Shown one piece after another: positions 53,943 to 57,329 of a DNA stretch of 57,329 bases (within the stretch, counting starts at the first letter, position 1; each line of letters opens with the position of its first letter). Under the pieces are notes generated by a model, which saw only the letters and a program-made list of their open reading frames with translations, ran no database searches and had not been told where the DNA came from. The translations under genes and the position numbers were made by a program. Origin of the DNA: Rhizobiaceae bacterium. Lineage in GTDB: Bacteria > Pseudomonadota > Alphaproteobacteria > Rhizobiales > Rhizobiaceae. The stretch is from contig JANQKQ010000029.1 of the NCBI GenBank assembly GCA_028281105.1, positions 1 through 57,329 of the forward strand, in the 5' to 3' direction.

Positions 53943-54626
53943 ATGCGACAGCGTTTGATTGACGACAGAACCGCACAGACTGTTGGCCGAAACCTGGGCT
54001 ACTCGCTGGTAAGCCTTAGGCTGAAGCTGGCCATGCTTCGTTTCCGGTTTCTGGCATGGAAGGCCGGATTTGATCCCAACCAGCCCCGCGTGCCGGCGGG
54101 CGTTCGCGAAGGTGGCCAATGGACCGACGCCGACGGCCCGCTTGGCGCCAACCGGCCCAGACTGGAAGACGAAGAAGGCCGGACGAACCGGCGCGGGCAA
54201 AGCCCGGGTCACACCATCACCGAACATGTGCGCAAAACGCCCGGACAGTTGAAGGCTGCCGTGCACCGGCAGCAGAACCTGCTCAGAAGAGTCTCGCGTA
54301 TTCGTAGGCTGCGCCTTGTGGCCAGACTTGCCGGCAAGGCACTTACCTTTTCAGCCGGCTCCTTTACCTCGGTCGCCGCCGCCAACAGGCTTGTGCGCGT
54401 GGCGCTGGCGCGAAATGAAGATTTGGTTAGAAGCGTGGCCTCGGGAGAATTTACACGCAAAAGAGCCATCGAGGCACACTTCAAATCAAAGACGGGAGTT
54501 GAAGCCTACGCTCGCGGGCTACAAAAACCGAAAATGCGCGACACATACGGGGTTCGTGTCGTTATTGTTCATGATCCCGACCTGCCGAAGGGCTATCGGA
54601 TCGTTTCAGCTTTCCCGATACGGTGA
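53943..54626 (+). CDS. RNase A-like (BECR-fold) toxin 3 with PNQPRVPxG-GGQWT N-terminal module
   Basis: A 227-residue protein from the ATG at 53943. The N-terminal module matches the island toxins: basic helix, DPNQPRVPAG (44-53) and GGQWTD (57-62). After a short linker the C-terminal domain has GHTITEHVRKTP (H90, H95), AGSFTSVAAANRLVRVAL, and the closing strand GYRIVSAFP (217-225) preceded by DPDLPK, as in DPGLPT of toxin 1. It lacks the HEG segment before the first histidine of the island toxins. The gene overlaps its downstream partner (GTGA). It is a lone pair 32 kb from the array. Base composition is lower in GC than its neighbours. Confidence 0.72.
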   Translation: MRQRLIDDRTAQTVGRNLGYSLVSLRLKLAMLRFRFLAWKAGFDPNQPRVPAGVREGGQWTDADGPLGANRPRLEDEEGRTNRRGQSPGHTITEHVRKTPGQLKAAVHRQQNLLRRVSRIRRLRLVARLAGKALTFSAGSFTSVAAANRLVRVALARNEDLVRSVASGEFTRKRAIEAHFKSKTGVEAYARGLQKPKMRDTYGVRVVIVHDPDLPKGYRIVSAFPIR

Positions 54627-54946
54627 CCATCATGAAAAAAGTCAACATCACCGAAGACATGCGCGCTTCCATCGGCGGCATATTCCACCAGGACACATTG
54701 ATTTTTCATGAGACCGTTGAAGAGGCGATCGAAGAAGACGTCGATATCTCGACCGAAAGAGACCTCAGGACAATCATCGAGTTCTGCGACATTCTCCTGG
54801 ACAAAGATCTCACACCGCAAGAGCGCAGAAAGCACTGGGTGGATGCGGCCGATGAAGGATGGATATTCACGCACGACGGCCTGATCGAAGTGCTCGAATA
54901 TATGCGCAAGGTGATGAGTGATGAGCTTCATCGCAGGTTCCCGTAG
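54623..54946 (+). CDS. Probable immunity protein of toxin 3
   Basis: A 107-residue acidic protein from GTG 54623, whose GTGA overlaps the toxin stop; an ATG at 54632 (MKKVNITEDM) is the alternative. Its central part lines up with the island immunity proteins: LRTIIEFCDILLDKDLTPQE, then a W and DGLIEVLEYMRKVM, against LIAFFEEALEG, TDDEL, W, DIRPLLTFLLEKTKEF. It is therefore probably a divergent member of the same immunity superfamily. Function is inferred from position and this pattern; similarity is weak enough to need an HMM comparison. Confidence 0.68.
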   Translation: MTIMKKVNITEDMRASIGGIFHQDTLIFHETVEEAIEEDVDISTERDLRTIIEFCDILLDKDLTPQERRKHWVDAADEGWIFTHDGLIEVLEYMRKVMSDELHRRFP

Positions 54947-54964
54947 TGGGCGGGGCAACGCCTC

Positions 54965-55588
54965 CTACGGATAAAGCCTGCTAACCCCCCAAGCCTCCTC
55001 AATCCCCTCCCGCTCATACCGCAACCGGTCATGCAGGCGGAACTTCCCGTTGTTCCAGAACTCGATCGACAGCGGCTTCAGCCGGAACCCGGACCAATAG
55101 TCCGGCCGCGGAATCTCGCTCACGCCGAATTTCGCCGTCCAGCGCGCCACTTCCTTTTCCAGCGCGAAGCGGCTTTCCAGCGGGCGGGACTGTTTCGAGG
55201 CCCAGGCGCCGATGCGGCTGCCTCGGGGGCGGGAGTTGAAATAGTCGTCGGCTTCGGCGTCGGAGACCACCTCGACCTCGCCGCGAAAGCGCACGGATTT
55301 GCGGATCGACTTCCAGTGAAAGCAGGCGGCGGCCTTGTGCGAGGCCATAATCTCGACGCCTTTGGCGCTTTCGAAGTTGGTGAAGAAGACGATGCCGCGC
55401 TCGTCGTGGGCGCGCATCAGCACCATGCGCACGTTGGGCAGTCCGTCGCCGTCGACGGTCGCCAGCGCCATCGCGGTGGGGTCGTTGGGCTCGGAAGCGC
55501 CCGCCAGCGCCAGCCATTCGGCGAATTGCTCGAACGGATTGGCCACATCGCGGTCATTAATTGTTAACCCGCCTGCCGGATCATTCAT
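54965..55588 (-). CDS. pdxH: Pyridoxamine/pyridoxine 5'-phosphate oxidase
   Basis: A 207-residue FMN enzyme making pyridoxal 5'-phosphate. FMN-binding segments are [19 protein letters not shown] and [31 protein letters not shown] and WSGFRLKP, with the end [10 protein letters not shown] ... WGVSRLYP, are diagnostic. The ATG at 55588 overlaps by two bases an ATG on the opposite strand (55587). It provides PLP for the many PLP enzymes here, including ThrC. Confidence 0.97.
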   Translation of the reverse strand: MNDPAGGLTINDRDVANPFEQFAEWLALAGASEPNDPTAMALATVDGDGLPNVRMVLMRAHDERGIVFFTNFESAKGVEIMASHKAAACFHWKSIRKSVRFRGEVEVVSDAEADDYFNSRPRGSRIGAWASKQSRPLESRFALEKEVARWTAKFGVSEIPRPDYWSGFRLKPLSIEFWNNGKFRLHDRLRYEREGIEEAWGVSRLYP

Positions 55589-55625
55589 GGCACAGCCACC
55601 CTTGTCGTTCGTAGGGCTTCAATCG

Positions 55626-56090
55626 ATGTATCGCGTCGCAGAAAAACTCAGCCGGTCCGCGCCTCCGCGCAATCTGTTCGCAACGGTTGCGTGCCTGGCG
55701 GCAGTCGGCCTGGCGAGCGCCTGCTCGCTCAGTACTACACTACAACCTGCGCAGAGCGAACAGGCCGTGGTCACTGGATCGGTCGCCGAGCCGGTCGAGA
55801 CCGAGGGCATCGAAAGCACCGATGCGGAATTGATCAAGACGGTGGTCGCTCATTCCGACGATCAGGCGAACAACACTTCCGAACTGGCCTGGAGCAACCC
55901 GGACACCGGCAATTCCGGCACGATCATGGCAATCGACCGTTTCGTCGGCTCGCACGGCCAGCAGTGCAAGAAGTTCCAGACCACGGTGGACTCGTTCATG
56001 GGCATTTCGCTGTATGACGGTGAAACCTGCGAGGTCAAACGCGGCTCGTGGGTGCTTTCCTGGTTCACGCGCCGCGGCGCCGATCGCTAG
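55626..56090 (+). CDS. RT0821/Lpp0805-like surface lipoprotein
   Basis: A 154-residue lipoprotein from the ATG at 55626 with signal peptide FATVACLAAVGLASAC (lipobox LASAC). The mature domain has the pattern of the RT0821/Lpp0805 surface protein family: SELAWSNPDTGNSGTIMAI, CKKFQTTVDSFMGISLYDGE and CEVKRGSWVL. An ATG at 55587 would extend the N-terminus by 13 residues. It probably resides in the outer membrane. A terminator follows at 56148. Confidence 0.83.
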   Translation: MYRVAEKLSRSAPPRNLFATVACLAAVGLASACSLSTTLQPAQSEQAVVTGSVAEPVETEGIESTDAELIKTVVAHSDDQANNTSELAWSNPDTGNSGTIMAIDRFVGSHGQQCKKFQTTVDSFMGISLYDGETCEVKRGSWVLSWFTRRGADR

Positions 56091-56147
56091 CCGCCTTAGC
56101 GGCCCGATCGCTGGAAATCAGGGCTAAAACTCCCATATAATGCGCAA

Positions 56148-56177
56148 GGGACGGCGGTCGGCGTCGGCCGCCCTTTT
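56148..56177 (+). terminator. Rho-independent terminator after the surface lipoprotein
   Basis: GGG(A)CGGC and GCCGCCC pair with one bulged A around a GC-rich loop and are followed by TTTT at 56174-56177, about 60 bases past the stop at 56090. Confidence 0.65.
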
Positions 56178-56216
56178 CCCATGCAATGAAAGCAAACCGG
56201 GCGTAGATAAGTACGC

Positions 56217-57131
56217 ATGCGTAACCCGTATACCATTTTAGGCGTTGGCGAATCCGCGTCGGACAAGGAGATCAAGAGCGCGTTTCGCAAGCTGGCGAAG
56301 CAGTTCCACCCCGACGCCAACCGCGACGATCCCAAGGCGAAGGAACGCTTCGCCGAGATCAATCACGCTTATGAGATCGTCGGCGATGAGAAACGCCGCG
56401 CGCAGTTCGACCGTGGCGAGATCGACAATGAGGGCAAGGAGCGGTTCGCCGACTTCGCCGGCGCGGGACCGTTCGGCGGAGCGCGCTGGCAGCAGCGGGC
56501 GGGCGGCGGCAACCCGTTCGCCGGCGCGGGGTTCGCCGGCGCCGACGACATCCTAAGCGAGCTGTTCGGCTCGGCCTTCGCCGGCAACGTCCACAACGCC
56601 AACTTCCGCGGTGGCGCCCAAGGTGGCGGCGCAAGGCGCGGCGCGGCGTCGGCCGACATCCGCCTGAAGGCCAACGTCAATGTCGAGGACCTGGCGAGAG
56701 GCCGGGTCGAGGTGCGCTTTCCCGACGGCAAGCCGGTTTCGGTCTCGATCCCGGCGGGTGCGGGCGACGGCCAGACGATCCGGCTCAAGGGGCGCGGCCA
56801 ACACCAGCCGGGCCGCCCGCCGGGCGATGCGCTGGTCACTCTACGGTTCCGAGCGCATGAGCGCTTCGAGGTGCGGGGGTCCGACCTGCGCTCCCAGGTT
56901 CCCCTGCCGCTGGCTACAGCCGTCAAAGGCGGCAAGCTGGCGGTCGAGACGCTCGACGGCAGGATCTCGCTCACCATCCCCAAATGGACCACGTCGGGCA
57001 AGACGTTCCGGCTAAAGGGCAAGGGCCTGCCGGCCAAGGGCGGCGGGCACGGCGATCTGCTGATCGTCGTCGCCATCGACCTGCCCGACGATCCCGACCA
57101 GGCGATCATCGATCTGTTCGACAAAACGTGA
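56217..57131 (+). CDS. DnaJ-domain protein (CbpA-like, zinc-finger-free)
   Basis: A 304-residue J-domain protein. The J domain occupies about 1-68 with HPD at 31-33 (KQFHPDANRDDPKAKERF). A Gly/Phe/Ala-rich linker (about 80-145) follows, then the DnaJ C-terminal substrate domain (VEVRFPDGKPVSVSIPAGAGDGQTIRLKGRG, in parts; SGKTFRLKGKGLP). It lacks the CxxCxGxG zinc-finger repeats of DnaJ, so it is a type II/CbpA-like Hsp40. The start at 56217 places the J domain at the very N-terminus. It lies just upstream of fabI, the usual order in Hyphomicrobiales. Confidence 0.93.
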   Translation: MRNPYTILGVGESASDKEIKSAFRKLAKQFHPDANRDDPKAKERFAEINHAYEIVGDEKRRAQFDRGEIDNEGKERFADFAGAGPFGGARWQQRAGGGNPFAGAGFAGADDILSELFGSAFAGNVHNANFRGGAQGGGARRGAASADIRLKANVNVEDLARGRVEVRFPDGKPVSVSIPAGAGDGQTIRLKGRGQHQPGRPPGDALVTLRFRAHERFEVRGSDLRSQVPLPLATAVKGGKLAVETLDGRISLTIPKWTTSGKTFRLKGKGLPAKGGGHGDLLIVVAIDLPDDPDQAIIDLFDKT

Positions 57132-57282
57132 GCGGCGCAAGGCGGCAACCGGCCGCTCGATCACCAAATATTCGGTACAGAATCAAAAGTTTACCAATGG
57201 ACCGCGCGCGCCGGCCTGTTTCCTTGCAGGCCCGATGGGGTTGTGCGATACGAAAATGGCGTTGAGGTTGCGGAGGGTAACG

Positions 57283-57329
57283 ATGACTGGAACCAGCGGG
57301 CTGATGGCTGGGAAACGCGGTCTCGTGAT
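57283..57329 (+). CDS. fabI: Enoyl-ACP reductase FabI (5' end only)
   Basis: Only 15 full codons fit: MTGTSGLMAGKRGLV, the exact start seen in alphaproteobacterial FabI. GGAGGG lies six bases upstream of the ATG. The rest is beyond the window. It reduces enoyl-ACP in fatty-acid synthesis. The call rests on this short leader and on the known order dnaJ-like - fabI. Confidence 0.75.
   Translation, partial: MTGTSGLMAGKRGLV

Overview
The window is chromosomal DNA of a high-GC alphaproteobacterium. The main evidence is a CcrM-type GANTC methyltransferase, the gene order smc - dsbA-like - dciA-like - mutY, a mitochondrial-type aa3 oxidase operon (ctaC, ctaD, ctaB, a tiny coxF-like gene, ctaG, ctaE, surf1) running on into ispH-thrB-rnhA, thrC next to an M16 processing-type peptidase, and pdxH - lipoprotein - dnaJ-like - fabI. 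This order resembles Hyphomicrobiales and relatives; the exact genus cannot be read from the sequence. No rRNA, tRNA, transposase, integrase or CRISPR array was seen.

Layout. 0.1-9 kb: VWA/CoxE-like protein, an SAF-domain oxidoreductase, bioY, an MBL hydrolase, a DUF1499 membrane protein, a HAD phosphatase and an EamA transporter. 9-17.3 kb: smc, DsbA-like protein, DciA-like protein, mutY, a second HAD hydrolase and ccrM. 17.4-21.6 kb: a lower-GC toxin/immunity island on the minus strand. 21.9-33.8 kb: alkyl-base glycosylase, GST, lipoprotein, thrC, M16 peptidase, acetyltransferase, a large EAL protein, YqgE, a DsbD-N protein, peroxiredoxin and rnhA. 33.8-44.6 kb: thrB, ispH, the cytochrome oxidase operon, an IalB-like protein and tldD. 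44.7-50.8 kb: an accessory segment with a flavodoxin-fold oxidoreductase, three regulators (two LysR, one HxlR), two double NTF2-like proteins and a Tat-exported haloalkane dehalogenase. 50.8-53.7 kb: a PLP ammonia-lyase-like / M24 peptidase-like / Asp-Glu racemase-like operon. 53.9-55 kb: a second toxin/immunity pair. 55-57.3 kb: pdxH, a lipoprotein, a DnaJ-like protein and the start of fabI.

The most notable system is the island at 17.4-21.6 kb with its distant relative at 53.9-54.9 kb. Three short proteins (227-270 aa) share an N-terminal motif (DPNQPRVPxG, then GGQWTD) fused to a C-terminal domain that looks like the bacterial RNase A-like (BECR) toxin fold. Each is followed, with a 4-base stop/start overlap, by a small acidic protein that is probably its immunity protein. 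In the island there are five such immunity genes for two toxins. The three immunity genes lacking a toxin are each preceded by an 18-codon remnant of a toxin C-terminus that still ends in a TGA overlapping the immunity ATG. The second island toxin has an in-frame TAG at codon 30. This looks like a growing immunity array built by repeated toxin-immunity module turnover.

Most intergenic gaps are filled with mosaic families of short GC-rich palindromic repeats, which explains nearly all gene-free stretches longer than 300 bases.
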